Below are positions 49,015 to 57,148 of a stretch of 64,000 bases of DNA, in pieces (position 1 is the first letter of the stretch; every line of letters begins with the position of its first letter). A program made the translations under genes and the position numbers. Location: NCBI GenBank assembly GCA_963753545.1, contig CAVWCQ010000008.1:3224001-3288000 (forward strand). Direction: 5' to 3'. The notes under the pieces were generated by a model. The model had not been told where the DNA came from. It ran no database searches and worked only from the letters and a program-made list of their open reading frames with translations. The stretch comes from CAVWCQ01 sp963753545 (GTDB lineage Bacteria; Chloroflexota; Anaerolineae; Aggregatilineales; Aggregatilineaceae).

Positions 49015-49067
49015 CTATTTCTGCGGCCACTGATTCAGTGGGCGGATCTCAGCAGCATATCTTTCAT
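49015..49067 (-). pseudogene. Possible remnant of a YCII/DGPF-domain gene
   Basis: GAGGAG precedes an ATG at 49067 that starts MKDMLL and stops after 10 codons. Immediately downstream in another frame, 49050-49015 reads EIRPLNQWPQK-stop, like a YCII/DGPF C-terminus. The partner gene of ECF42 sigma factors usually starts MKYMLL and ends in this way. I infer that an internal deletion removed nearly all of it. This rests on very short matches. Confidence 0.35.
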
Positions 49068-49456
49068 GGTTTTGTTCTCCTCTGGATAGATTATCGGCGT
49101 TTTTGCCTTTCTTCTACATATACGTCGAACAGGGATGGGTCAAGATGACAGGACGGTAGGCATCTCATAAATTCGGTATAACTGGAGGAAAATCAGCGGC
49201 AGATAAACGAGGCTGGGCAATTTCGAGGAGGTTCTCATCCCCGTTATAACTGGCCCTATCTGCGGATTCCGTGCGTATCTGCTTTGGCGAAAGTCCAGAA
49301 GAGAAACACCCTCAAGCGAGGTCAACGCGAATTACCCAAAAATAGCTTCGCACGAACAGGCAGCAGTCGGCGCGACCGTTCTAGCGCAGTCCATCGAAAC
49401 GGGGTATCTTGCATAGCATTTGGTCCCCACTTACCGCTTTGAAGGAGGATACTCGA
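49068..49456. other. 389-base divergent intergenic region
   Basis: It separates the sigma-factor gene (minus) from the aldo/keto reductase (plus). I see no gene, repeat or clear promoter apart from the GAAGGAGG ribosome site at 49441-49448. Confidence 0.4.
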
Positions 49457-50440
49457 ATGCAATACCGCGAATTGGGACGTACGGGCTGGCGCGTCTCTGA
49501 GGTAAGTTTTGGCGCGTGGGCAATTGGTGGCGCGTGGGGTGAAGTGAGCGATCAGGATGCGATTGCTGCCCTGCATACGGCCATCGATCAGGGCGTTAAC
49601 TTCATTGATACTGCCGACGTCTATGGCGATGGGCGCAGCGAACGCCTGATCGCCCAGGTGATCAAAGATCGCAGCGAGACGGTTTACGTCGCGACGAAGG
49701 CTGGGCGGCGCTTAAATCCACATGTGAGCGAAGGTTACAACGCTGCCAATCTCACCCAATTTGTGGATCGCAGCTTGCGAAATCTAGGCACTGACCGGAT
49801 CGATTTGCTGCAACTTCATTGCCCTCCCACCGAGGTTTACTACCGTCCTGATGTCTTCCGGGCATTGGACGACATGGTTCAGGCTGGCAAGCTCCACTAT
49901 TACGGCGTCAGTGTGGAGAAGGTGGAAGAGGCACTCAAGGCAATAGAATATCCAAATGTTCAGTCCGTACAGATAATCTTCAACATGTTCCGGCAGCGTC
50001 CGGCAGATCTATTCTTCCGCGAAGCGAGCGCGCGGCGGGTTGGTATTTTGGCGCGCGTTCCGCTGGCAAGTGGACTCCTTACAGGCAAGATGACGAAGCA
50101 AGCAACCTTCCCGGCTGATGATCACCGTAACTTTAATCGTGATGGACAATCCTTTGACCGGGGCGAAACCTTCTCAGGGGTAGATTTCGAGACAGGTATT
50201 GAGGCGACCAACCAGCTTGCAGCGATCAAGCCAGAGGGTATGACAATGGCTCAGTTTGCTCTGCGCTGGATATTGATGTTCGATGCGGTATCGTGTGTAA
50301 TTCCAGGTGCTAAACGGCCCTCGCAGGCAACCGACAATGTTCAGGCGAGCGCGCTGCCTCCGCTGTCTGACGATCTGATGGCACAAGTTCGCGCGTTGTA
50401 TGATCAGGCCATTCGAGCACAGGTGCACCAGCTCTGGTAG
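49457..50440 (+). CDS. Aldo/keto reductase
   Basis: A 327-residue NADPH-dependent oxidoreductase of the AKR superfamily. The N-terminus is LGRTGWRVSEVSFGAWAIGG. The catalytic tetrad is visible: Asp and Tyr in NFIDTADVYGDGRSE, Lys in VYVATKAG, His in LLQLHCPP. The C-terminal cofactor-binding segment is CVIPGAKRPSQATDN. AAGGAGG lies 9 bases before the ATG at 49457, so the upstream open-frame start is not used. It is a single gene followed by a hairpin. The substrate is unknown. Confidence 0.93.
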   Translation: MQYRELGRTGWRVSEVSFGAWAIGGAWGEVSDQDAIAALHTAIDQGVNFIDTADVYGDGRSERLIAQVIKDRSETVYVATKAGRRLNPHVSEGYNAANLTQFVDRSLRNLGTDRIDLLQLHCPPTEVYYRPDVFRALDDMVQAGKLHYYGVSVEKVEEALKAIEYPNVQSVQIIFNMFRQRPADLFFREASARRVGILARVPLASGLLTGKMTKQATFPADDHRNFNRDGQSFDRGETFSGVDFETGIEATNQLAAIKPEGMTMAQFALRWILMFDAVSCVIPGAKRPSQATDNVQASALPPLSDDLMAQVRALYDQAIRAQVHQLW

Positions 50441-50461
50441 ATCGCAAGTTCTCTAAACAAC

Positions 50462-50491
50462 GGGGAACAGATCATCAGCTATCTGCTCCCC
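50462..50491 (+). terminator. Hairpin after the aldo/keto reductase gene
   Basis: GGGGAACAGAT pairs with ATCTGCTCCCC with one mispair around an 8-base loop, 22 bases after the stop. It lacks a clear T-tract, so it is a terminator or mRNA-end stem. Confidence 0.5.
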
Positions 50492-50526
50492 TGCTGCTAT
50501 CCTCGCTTCTGCCTTCAATATTCGCC

Positions 50527-50588
50527 TTTTTTCTCTCTTATATCTTCAAATTAGTACTTAAGGTTCAACTTTAAAGGAGTATTTTAGA
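50527..50588 (-). repeat. Long-range inverted repeat, block 2 (right copy)
   Basis: The reverse complement matches 28835-28896 over 62 bases with 3 mismatches. It is noncoding and lies downstream of the aldo/keto reductase. Confidence 0.9.
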
Positions 50589-50749
50589 CAGAATATTGTG
50601 CTATTCTGGTAGTATGCCCTGTAAGGGCGTATGGCATACGCCCTCTTGTAATAGGGTGCATAGAAAACTGAGGTCAAATCACTGGTATAGAGACGGTTAG
50701 CGGATCGTTTGTCTGACCCCCAAAAAAATAAGAATCGTCGGATCCCTAC

Positions 50750-50797
50750 GCGGCGAAGTGATCAACTAATTTTTTCAAAAAGTTTGTTAGTGCGAAC
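50750..50797 (-). repeat. Long-range inverted repeat, block 1 (right copy)
   Basis: The reverse complement matches 28596-28643 over 48 bases with 3 mismatches. The centre AACTAATTTTTTCAAAAAGT... is nearly palindromic. A second, looser GTGATCAACTT occurs at 50911-50921. Confidence 0.85.
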
Positions 50798-51074
50798 AAA
50801 ACTCGCCCTCACGATTCCTGGAGAGGTTGCATTAAGAGTAGAGCTGGGTTAGGAAACCGTTAGATGATGTGCCGTTTCAGGGGGGGTAGCGCGGTCGCCA
50901 CGAGAAGAAAGTGATCAACTTGTGATTTTTCTCGGCTGACGGCAGCAGCCTTTATGATCACAATGAGCTTCCTTAATATCGCTTAGGTCTCTATTACACT
51001 CAATTGGGCGCTTTTTAGATGATTTTCTTTGACACTTGTTGAACAATCGCCCTCTTCGAAAGTATTTAACAAGC

Positions 51075-51680
51075 TCAAGTCTCAAAAGCTGTTGGTAGGA
51101 ACTGCTTGAGATGAAAGGTGAACATGTCCAGTGGGGAGTACTGCTCAAGTAACTTTCCTGGGAGTTGATTAGCCAGCAAAAGTTGGACAAAGCCGTGAAT
51201 GCATGCCCAGATGCTGACAGCCGTAAGCTCCGTATCGCCCGCTGGTAGAATCCCTATTGTTTGGCATTCTGCCACAACGGCAACAACGAGCGCGAAACAA
51301 TGCTTTGATTGTTCTACATATTCAGGATAACTCTGTTCAGCCTCAACAACTCCTGAAAAAGTAATCTTAAAGTGATCGGGCTCGTCGATGGCAAACTGAA
51401 CATAGGCCCGTGAAACGGCAAGTAGGCGGTTTAAGGGATCAGGTTGGCTTTGCTGCGCGGTAACGAGTTGTTGGTAAAGCTTTTTGTAGCCTTCTGCGGC
51501 GATAGCTGCTATCAGGGCTTGTTTATCGGCAAAATGAGCGTAGGGTGCAGCATGGCTAACGCCTGCCTTTTTGGCAACATTTCGCAGGCTGAGCGCTTGC
51601 CTCCCATCTTTAGAGAGAATCTCAATCCCTGCCCGAATTAAAGCGTTTTTGAGATCACCGTGATGATAATTGGCAGTCAT
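51075..51680 (-). CDS. TetR-family transcriptional regulator
   Basis: A 201-residue repressor. The N-terminal HTH is NALIRAGIEILSKDGRQALSLRNVAKKAGVSHAAPYAHF, followed by an all-helical ligand domain with the TetR_C33-like region (YVQFAIDEPDHFKITFSG). AGGAT lies before the ATG at 51680; the longer start at 51728 would run into the operator. It is transcribed divergently from the aldolase/aminotransferase/kinase/MFS operon, with a perfect 47-bp palindrome between the two. It is the evident local repressor of that operon and of itself. Confidence 0.92.
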   Translation of the reverse strand: MTANYHHGDLKNALIRAGIEILSKDGRQALSLRNVAKKAGVSHAAPYAHFADKQALIAAIAAEGYKKLYQQLVTAQQSQPDPLNRLLAVSRAYVQFAIDEPDHFKITFSGVVEAEQSYPEYVEQSKHCFALVVAVVAECQTIGILPAGDTELTAVSIWACIHGFVQLLLANQLPGKLLEQYSPLDMFTFHLKQFLPTAFET

Positions 51681-51702
51681 AGTACTGATCCTATCGCAGT
51701 AT

Positions 51703-51749
51703 CTTGACGCTGTAAAGATTGTAATCATTACAATCTTTACAGCGTCAAG
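51703..51749. promoter_or_regulatory. Perfect 47-bp palindrome: TetR operator with overlapping divergent promoters
   Basis: A 23-base arm starting CTTGACGCTGTAAAGATT is followed by one C and the exact reverse complement. Each strand also reads TTGACG, 19 bases, TACAAT, so identical divergent promoters are built into the operator. It lies 23 bases upstream of the TetR ATG and 27 bases upstream of the aldolase ATG. Confidence 0.9.
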
Positions 51750-51775
51750 TTATATAAATAAATGTATGGTGAATC

Positions 51776-52444
51776 ATGGGTGATTACGAGTTTATCCAGC
51801 AGCAGGTGATTGACTATTCCTGTAAATTGGTCCAGGAAGGGTATCTCAAGGGAACCGGGGGCAACGTATCGATTCGTATGCCCGGAAAAGACATCCTTGC
51901 CATTACTCCATCTAATCAAGATTACCTCATCATGGCTCCAGACGATATTTGCATCTACAGCTTTGATGAGAAAGTTATTGTAGGCACAATGAAACCATCC
52001 ATTGAAATGGCTTTGCATATTGCCGTCTACAAGACACGACCCGACGTCGGCTGTGTGATGCATACCCATCAGGAATTTGCTAGCGCGGTGGCTCTCATCA
52101 ATAAATCAATTCCAGCTCTGTTTGATGAACAGGTGAGGTTTTTGGGTCGGTGTGTTGAAATCATCCCCTATGCGCCATCGGGTACAGGAATGCTGGCGAA
52201 GCAGGTACGAAAAACTGTCAAAAATAATCACAACGCCTATATCCTGAAGAATCATGGTGCGTTGTGTATGGGACCGACTCCTGAGCGAGCCTATCATAAT
52301 GTCTTGCTGCTAGAAAAAGTAGCTGTGGACTACATTCTAGCGCTTTGTACAGACGAAAAAATGAGCAAAATTCCACTTGTTGTTCGAGAAATCGCCTTTG
52401 CAAAGCTGCGCAGCGAACAGAAAAGATTGATGGAAAGGGAATAG
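51776..52444 (+). CDS. Class II aldolase / adducin-family protein (fuculose-phosphate aldolase-like)
   Basis: A 222-residue zinc enzyme of the L-fuculose-1-phosphate aldolase / L-ribulose-5-phosphate 4-epimerase family. Marks are GYLKGTGGNVSIR, the PSIEMALH acidic motif, the zinc pair in CVMHTHQEFA and the third His in LKNHGALCMG. These enzymes split or epimerise sugar phosphates via an enediolate. It is the first gene of the TetR-controlled operon, and the aminotransferase starts 4 bases after its stop. It probably acts on the product of the FGGY kinase; the actual substrate cannot be read from sequence. Confidence 0.9.
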   Translation: MGDYEFIQQQVIDYSCKLVQEGYLKGTGGNVSIRMPGKDILAITPSNQDYLIMAPDDICIYSFDEKVIVGTMKPSIEMALHIAVYKTRPDVGCVMHTHQEFASAVALINKSIPALFDEQVRFLGRCVEIIPYAPSGTGMLAKQVRKTVKNNHNAYILKNHGALCMGPTPERAYHNVLLLEKVAVDYILALCTDEKMSKIPLVVREIAFAKLRSEQKRLMERE

Positions 52445-52447
52445 ATT

Positions 52448-53929
52448 ATGGAACTTGTAACGCCTCCTGCCGCATCCTCTCAGCAGCAGTACGCCATCTC
52501 CAAGTGGCACGATACGGACGAAATTTACGCTCGCCTGAGACAGCTAGTCGGACAACCGCTGCGCCCGATCCGCCGCGATAAGATGCAGGGATTTTTGAAC
52601 TACTTTGACGAAAAATGCAAATGTTCGAAGGCGATGACCGACGAGGCCAAACAATACATTCCTGGGGGCGTGCAGCACAATCTGGCCTTTAACCACCCAT
52701 TTCCTATAGCTATCCGAAGGGCTGACGGTGCGTATCTTTGGGATGAGGATGGCAACCGTTACATCGATTTTCTGCAGGCGGGTGGGCCAACGGTGTTGGG
52801 TAGCAATTATGCCCCTGTGCGTGAAAAGCTGATCGAACTGATCCAGGAATGCAGTCCGGTCACGGGGCTCTTCCATGAATATGAGCTGAAGCTGGCGAAA
52901 AAGATCAACCAGCATATACCGAGTGTAGAAATGTTCCGTATGTTGGGGTCTGGCACAGAAGCAGTGATGGCTGCGATTCGGGCTGCCCGGGTGCATACGG
53001 GCAAGACGAAAATCATCAAGGTTGGTGGAGCTTATCATGGCTGGAGTGACCAGATGGTCTACGGGCTTCACATCCCCGGCACGCGGCGGAAAGAAGCAAC
53101 AGGAATACCACGCGCCTCCAGCAAACATACCCAGGAATTTTACCCGAATAACCTGGAACAACTGCGCCGGATGTTATGGCTAAACCGTTTCCAGGGCGGG
53201 ACTGCTGCCGTGATTGTTGAGCCTGTAGGACCAGAGAGCGGTACTCGTCCCGTCCATTTTGACTTTAACCAAAAGGTCCGCGAACTATGTGACGAGTTTG
53301 GGGCGCTGCTGATTTTTGATGAAGTTGTTACGGGTTTCCGCCTGGGTCTTGGCGGGGCACAGGGCTATTTTGGCGTCAAACCCGACTTGACCGTCTTTGG
53401 CAAATGCATCACCGGGGGCTACCCGATGGCTGGAGGGGTTGGCGGGAAAAAGGAAATTATGCAGCACTTTGCGGCGGGAATCGGTGGCACGGGTGAACGC
53501 GCTTATATTGGAGGAACACTTTCTGCCAATCCATTGAGCTGCGCAGCGGGATATTTTGCGATTGAAGAAATGGAGCGCACCAATGCACCGGTTTTGGCCG
53601 GGCTGGCCGGAGACCGTCTAACTCATGGCTTGCAGGAGATCATAAATCGTCTGAACCTGCCATTTGTCGCCTACAACCAGGGCTCCATTGTCCACCTGGA
53701 AACAGCGGGTGTTATGCTGTTGGATTTTAAAAATCCGCTGAAACTGCTCCGCGAACTCAAACCGCGCAAACACATGATGGAAGAAATGGGCGCTGCCTAT
53801 ATGGCACAGGGCCTTATAACGCTGGCCGGGAGCAGACTTTATACCAGCATGGCTGATATAGACGATGTCATTGACGATGCACTAGAGGGCTTTGAAACGG
53901 TGCTGTCCTGTATAGAGGGTGTCGGATGA
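52448..53929 (+). CDS. Class III PLP aminotransferase (glutamate-1-semialdehyde aminomutase-like)
   Basis: A 493-residue fold-type I PLP enzyme. The PLP Lys is in FGKCITGGYPMAGG, the cofactor Asp in LLIFDEVVTGFR, the phosphate-binding region in MLGSGTEAVMAAIRAARVHTG and a GGAYHGWSDQM segment. It resembles GSA-aminomutase relatives but has an N-terminal extension of about 60 residues and lies outside any heme cluster, so it is probably a catabolic transaminase or aminomutase. AAAGGGA precedes the ATG. The kinase start overlaps its stop (ATGA). Confidence 0.9.
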   Translation: MELVTPPAASSQQQYAISKWHDTDEIYARLRQLVGQPLRPIRRDKMQGFLNYFDEKCKCSKAMTDEAKQYIPGGVQHNLAFNHPFPIAIRRADGAYLWDEDGNRYIDFLQAGGPTVLGSNYAPVREKLIELIQECSPVTGLFHEYELKLAKKINQHIPSVEMFRMLGSGTEAVMAAIRAARVHTGKTKIIKVGGAYHGWSDQMVYGLHIPGTRRKEATGIPRASSKHTQEFYPNNLEQLRRMLWLNRFQGGTAAVIVEPVGPESGTRPVHFDFNQKVRELCDEFGALLIFDEVVTGFRLGLGGAQGYFGVKPDLTVFGKCITGGYPMAGGVGGKKEIMQHFAAGIGGTGERAYIGGTLSANPLSCAAGYFAIEEMERTNAPVLAGLAGDRLTHGLQEIINRLNLPFVAYNQGSIVHLETAGVMLLDFKNPLKLLRELKPRKHMMEEMGAAYMAQGLITLAGSRLYTSMADIDDVIDDALEGFETVLSCIEGVG

Positions 53930-55518
53930 GCACCTATATTCTGGTCCATGATGTTGGGACAACCAGCAGCAAATCCTGCCTGTATCGGCTGGATGACCGG
54001 CTTGAACTTGTCGAAAAGACGCTTCAGGAATATCCCCTCTATGTGCTGCAAAACGGCGGTGTGGAGCAGGATCCGGATCAATGGTGGGAAGCCGTCTGCC
54101 GGGGAACACAGGCTGTTCTGAAGCAGGCCCAGATTTCGCCCAATTCGATCCAGGCAATGGCATTTTGCGCGCAGATGCAGGGCTTTATTCCTGTTGACGA
54201 GTCCGGAACTGCTCTCTACCGCGCGATGAGTTACATGGACACACGCGGTGCCTCACAGCAAAAGCGTTATCTGCATGATGGCCTGATCAAGATTGAGCAA
54301 ATGAATGCCTACAAATTGCTCAATGCCCTGCGGATTACAGGGGGTGCTTCTGCCTCGGTCAAAGATCCGGTGTGGAAATATCTATGGTTGCGCGACGAAA
54401 AACCAGATATTTTCCAGGCCATGCACCAGTGGATGGATGTCAAAGATTATCTGGTCATGCGCTGTACTGGCAAATTCACTTTTGGGGCCGATTCCGCTCA
54501 TGCTACATTTCTCTTTGATACTCGTCCTGGCAAAATGAGATGGCATGAAGGGCTGTGTAAAACCTATGATGTAGACCTGAAACATTTGCCCCCAGTCATC
54601 CAGGCTACTGATCAGGTCGGCGGGTTGACCGAGCAGGCTGCACAGGCCTTAGGATTGCCAGTTGGGCTGCCTATCTTTTGCGGCGGCGGCGATTTATCTA
54701 TGATTTCGCTGGGATCGGGCAATCTTGACAATAACACCACACATATTTATATCGGCACCTCGGGCTGGGTCTGCGCCACCGTAGACCGGAGAATGACAGA
54801 CATCAATGGGATGGTTGCTTCGATCCTGGCAGCAATCCCCGGCAAATACAATTACATTTCTGAACAGGAAACCTCTGGGCGTTGTTTACAATGGATTCGT
54901 GACCATCTGGCGCTGGATGAGATTGGCGTTTACCTGGAACATAAGACAGTGGCCGACAAGGACGAAGAATACAAATCGCTTTACGACTTCATGGGCGAGG
55001 TCGTCGAAGAAACTGAACCGGGTGCGAATGGCGTGATCTTTACTCCCTGGTTACACGGCAACCGATCTCCCTTTGAAGACCCTTACGCGCGCGGTATGTT
55101 CTTCAATCTGAACCTGCAAACGGGTAAGCGCGACCTGATACGGGCTGTTTTGGAAGGTGACGCTTATCATAAACGTTGGATGCTTGAGACGGTGGAGAAA
55201 AAAACTCCTCGTAATGACACGATTCGCCTTGTTGGTGGCGGCGCACAATCTAATACATGGGCCCAAATTTTAGCTGATGTGATAGGGCGTATCATCGAAG
55301 TGACAGAGTATCCTGAGAATGCGGGCGCTGCGGGCGCGGCATTGGTTTGCGGCGTTGGACTTGGGTTAATTGATTTCGATGACATTAAGCGCATTGTTCA
55401 GGTCGCCCGGGTTTTCACGCCTCGTGTCCAATATAAAGCACTGTACGACAAGCAATATCAGGTTTATAAACAACTCTACAGGCGCAATAAAAAGTTATTT
55501 AAGCTCTTGAATGCCTAG
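53926..55518 (+). CDS. FGGY-family carbohydrate kinase
   Basis: A 530-residue sugar or polyol kinase. The N-terminal phosphate loop is HDVGTTSSKSCLY. A central segment has the catalytic Asp in IFCGGGDLSM, then THIYIGTSGWV. The C-terminal FGGY domain has RLVGGGAQSNTWAQILADVI and ENAGAAGAALVCG. The first Asp differs in context from xylulokinases (HDVGTT rather than a D-I/L-GTS form), and the protein sits with autoinducer-, erythritol- or glycerol-like branches only in a broad sense. Translation is coupled to the aminotransferase by a four-base overlap. It would supply the phosphorylated substrate to the class II aldolase. Confidence 0.92.
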   Translation: MSTYILVHDVGTTSSKSCLYRLDDRLELVEKTLQEYPLYVLQNGGVEQDPDQWWEAVCRGTQAVLKQAQISPNSIQAMAFCAQMQGFIPVDESGTALYRAMSYMDTRGASQQKRYLHDGLIKIEQMNAYKLLNALRITGGASASVKDPVWKYLWLRDEKPDIFQAMHQWMDVKDYLVMRCTGKFTFGADSAHATFLFDTRPGKMRWHEGLCKTYDVDLKHLPPVIQATDQVGGLTEQAAQALGLPVGLPIFCGGGDLSMISLGSGNLDNNTTHIYIGTSGWVCATVDRRMTDINGMVASILAAIPGKYNYISEQETSGRCLQWIRDHLALDEIGVYLEHKTVADKDEEYKSLYDFMGEVVEETEPGANGVIFTPWLHGNRSPFEDPYARGMFFNLNLQTGKRDLIRAVLEGDAYHKRWMLETVEKKTPRNDTIRLVGGGAQSNTWAQILADVIGRIIEVTEYPENAGAAGAALVCGVGLGLIDFDDIKRIVQVARVFTPRVQYKALYDKQYQVYKQLYRRNKKLFKLLNA

Positions 55519-55536
55519 CTCATAGGGAAGAGTCTC

Positions 55537-56790
55537 ATGTCCAAAATAGACTATCCTGTTTATAAATATCGTTGGGTCGTTCTGGCAGTATTCATGTTCG
55601 TGAATCTCACGATCCAGATTTTGTGGATCAGTTATGCCCCTATCACAAGCAGCGCGGCTCGTTTTTATGGCGTTGGTGATCTCGAAATCGGGTTATTGGC
55701 GATGTCCTTTATGATAGCCTTTATCCCATTGTCGATTCCGGTGTCGTGGGTAATAGATACCTATGGATTTCGGCTGGCGGTTGGTATTGGTGTTGTCTTG
55801 ATGGGGATAGGGGGTGTCCTACGAGGGCTTGCTGGGCCAAATTATACGATTGTGTTGTTTAGTACGATCCTGATTGCTATTGCTCAACCGTTTTTGCTCA
55901 ACGCCTGGACAAAAGTGCCCGCTAACTGGTTTCCGGTCGACGGGCGGGCAACGGCTGTCGGATTAGTGACGCTCGCGAACCTGATAGGCACAGCGATTGG
56001 TATGGCGCTAACTCCTGTTCTAATCAAACATCTCTCTATCCCAACAAGTCAACTCATCTACGGTGGAATAGCTGCTTTGTCGGCTGTGCTCTTCCTCCTA
56101 TTTGCCCGTGAAAAGCCCGCCATCCCGCCATGCCCGCCCGAAATGGAAGATCGCGCCCTGATGCTCGATGGGCTGAAACATGCTCTCCGTATCAAAGCAT
56201 TCTGGCTCTATCTACTGGTGTCGTTTATCGGGATAGGAATCTTCAATGGAATTAACACGTGGATAGAGGGGATTATCCGTTTGCGAGGATTCGTCTCGAC
56301 AGATGCGGGTATGCTGGGTGCATTGATGCTTGTCGGCGGAATCCTGGGAGCAGTTATTATTCCACCATTTTCAGACAGGCAGCACAAACGCCAGCATTAC
56401 CTTTTGCTCGGAATTTTGTTAGCCATTCCAGGGCTTATTGGGCTAACTTTTGCAACCGTACTCTGGTTGCTAGCCATCTCCGCCTTTAGTCTCGGCTTCT
56501 TCCTGGTCAGCACCCTTCCAATTGGAATGCAATATGCTGCCGAAATCACTTATCCAACTCCTGAAGGCACATCCAATGGGCTTATCCAGCTTTTTGGACA
56601 GGCATCTGTTGTGTTCGTCTGGGTTATGGATGTGATGAAAACCTCGGACGACTCCTTTACTCCATCTCTGCTGCTTGCTATCGTTTTGCTCACAGTCAGT
56701 GTGCTGCTCATTACGCAGCTAAAAGATCAACAAGTCATATCCTCAACCAAACAGGCTGAGTCATCCACAGAGTTGGAAAGTTCAGTCTGA
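55537..56790 (+). CDS. MFS transporter, FLVCR-like
   Basis: A 417-residue 12-helix major facilitator. The first helix is WVVLAVFMFVNLTIQILWISYAP, and the A-motif-like loop WVIDTYGFRLAV lies after helix 2. The second half has GALMLVGGILGAVIIPPFSD and the FLVCR-type IGMQYAAEITYPTPEGTSNG. GGGAAG precedes the ATG, 18 bases after the kinase stop. FLVCR relatives carry heme, choline or ethanolamine. Here the operon context suggests uptake of the compound that the kinase, aldolase and aminotransferase degrade. Confidence 0.9.
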   Translation: MSKIDYPVYKYRWVVLAVFMFVNLTIQILWISYAPITSSAARFYGVGDLEIGLLAMSFMIAFIPLSIPVSWVIDTYGFRLAVGIGVVLMGIGGVLRGLAGPNYTIVLFSTILIAIAQPFLLNAWTKVPANWFPVDGRATAVGLVTLANLIGTAIGMALTPVLIKHLSIPTSQLIYGGIAALSAVLFLLFAREKPAIPPCPPEMEDRALMLDGLKHALRIKAFWLYLLVSFIGIGIFNGINTWIEGIIRLRGFVSTDAGMLGALMLVGGILGAVIIPPFSDRQHKRQHYLLLGILLAIPGLIGLTFATVLWLLAISAFSLGFFLVSTLPIGMQYAAEITYPTPEGTSNGLIQLFGQASVVFVWVMDVMKTSDDSFTPSLLLAIVLLTVSVLLITQLKDQQVISSTKQAESSTELESSV

Positions 56791-57148
56791 GCTCTTGTAC
56801 GCACCCTATTTGAGAATATCCCGTCCGATGAGCCCTGTGAGGGCAGTTAGGCTATCCAGTCAAAATTCCACTCTCAAGCCGGCGGTTAGTCGGGAACAAC
56901 TGGAGCACAAGGTCATTCTCGAACTCTGTGCCGCTGCCTGAAGCCATTTGTTTTCGGCAGAGTATCATTTCCATGCGCACCCCTGAGGTTTTTTGGGGAG
57001 TAAACTCAGGATTCCGATAATCGGGAGTCAACCTATCAGTGATCAACACTTTAAGCAGGCAAATAACTACTTCTTGTGCATGCATGGATAGGCTAACTCC
57101 CTTTTTCCCATCTACAGCGCTCAATTACGTTCGTCAACAAGATCAAAT
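56791..57148. other. 358-base convergent intergenic region
   Basis: It lies between the MFS gene (plus) and the oxidoreductase (minus). GCCCT-GTG-AGGGC near 56833 is a small hairpin that could end both transcripts. I see no supported gene; a 90-codon minus-strand frame here has no recognisable features. Confidence 0.4.

Larger units (their letters stand above)
50441..51074. other. 634-base intergenic region carrying long-range repeat copies
   Basis: No gene is apparent here. It contains the AKR terminator candidate, the right-hand copies of the long-range inverted repeats, and a run of seven G (50880-50886). The sequence around that run resembles the C-run region at about 28655-28705 in inverted form. 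Confidence 0.6.

Noticed and set aside
28596..50797. The long-range repeats as terminal inverted repeats of a composite transposon.
   Set aside because: The enclosed block contains no transposase or integrase, the repeats are diverged and interrupted, and no target duplication is visible.
56852..57124. A 90-codon minus-strand frame between the MFS and oxidoreductase genes.
   Set aside because: It has no ribosome site or known motif and an atypical composition; I treat it as noncoding.
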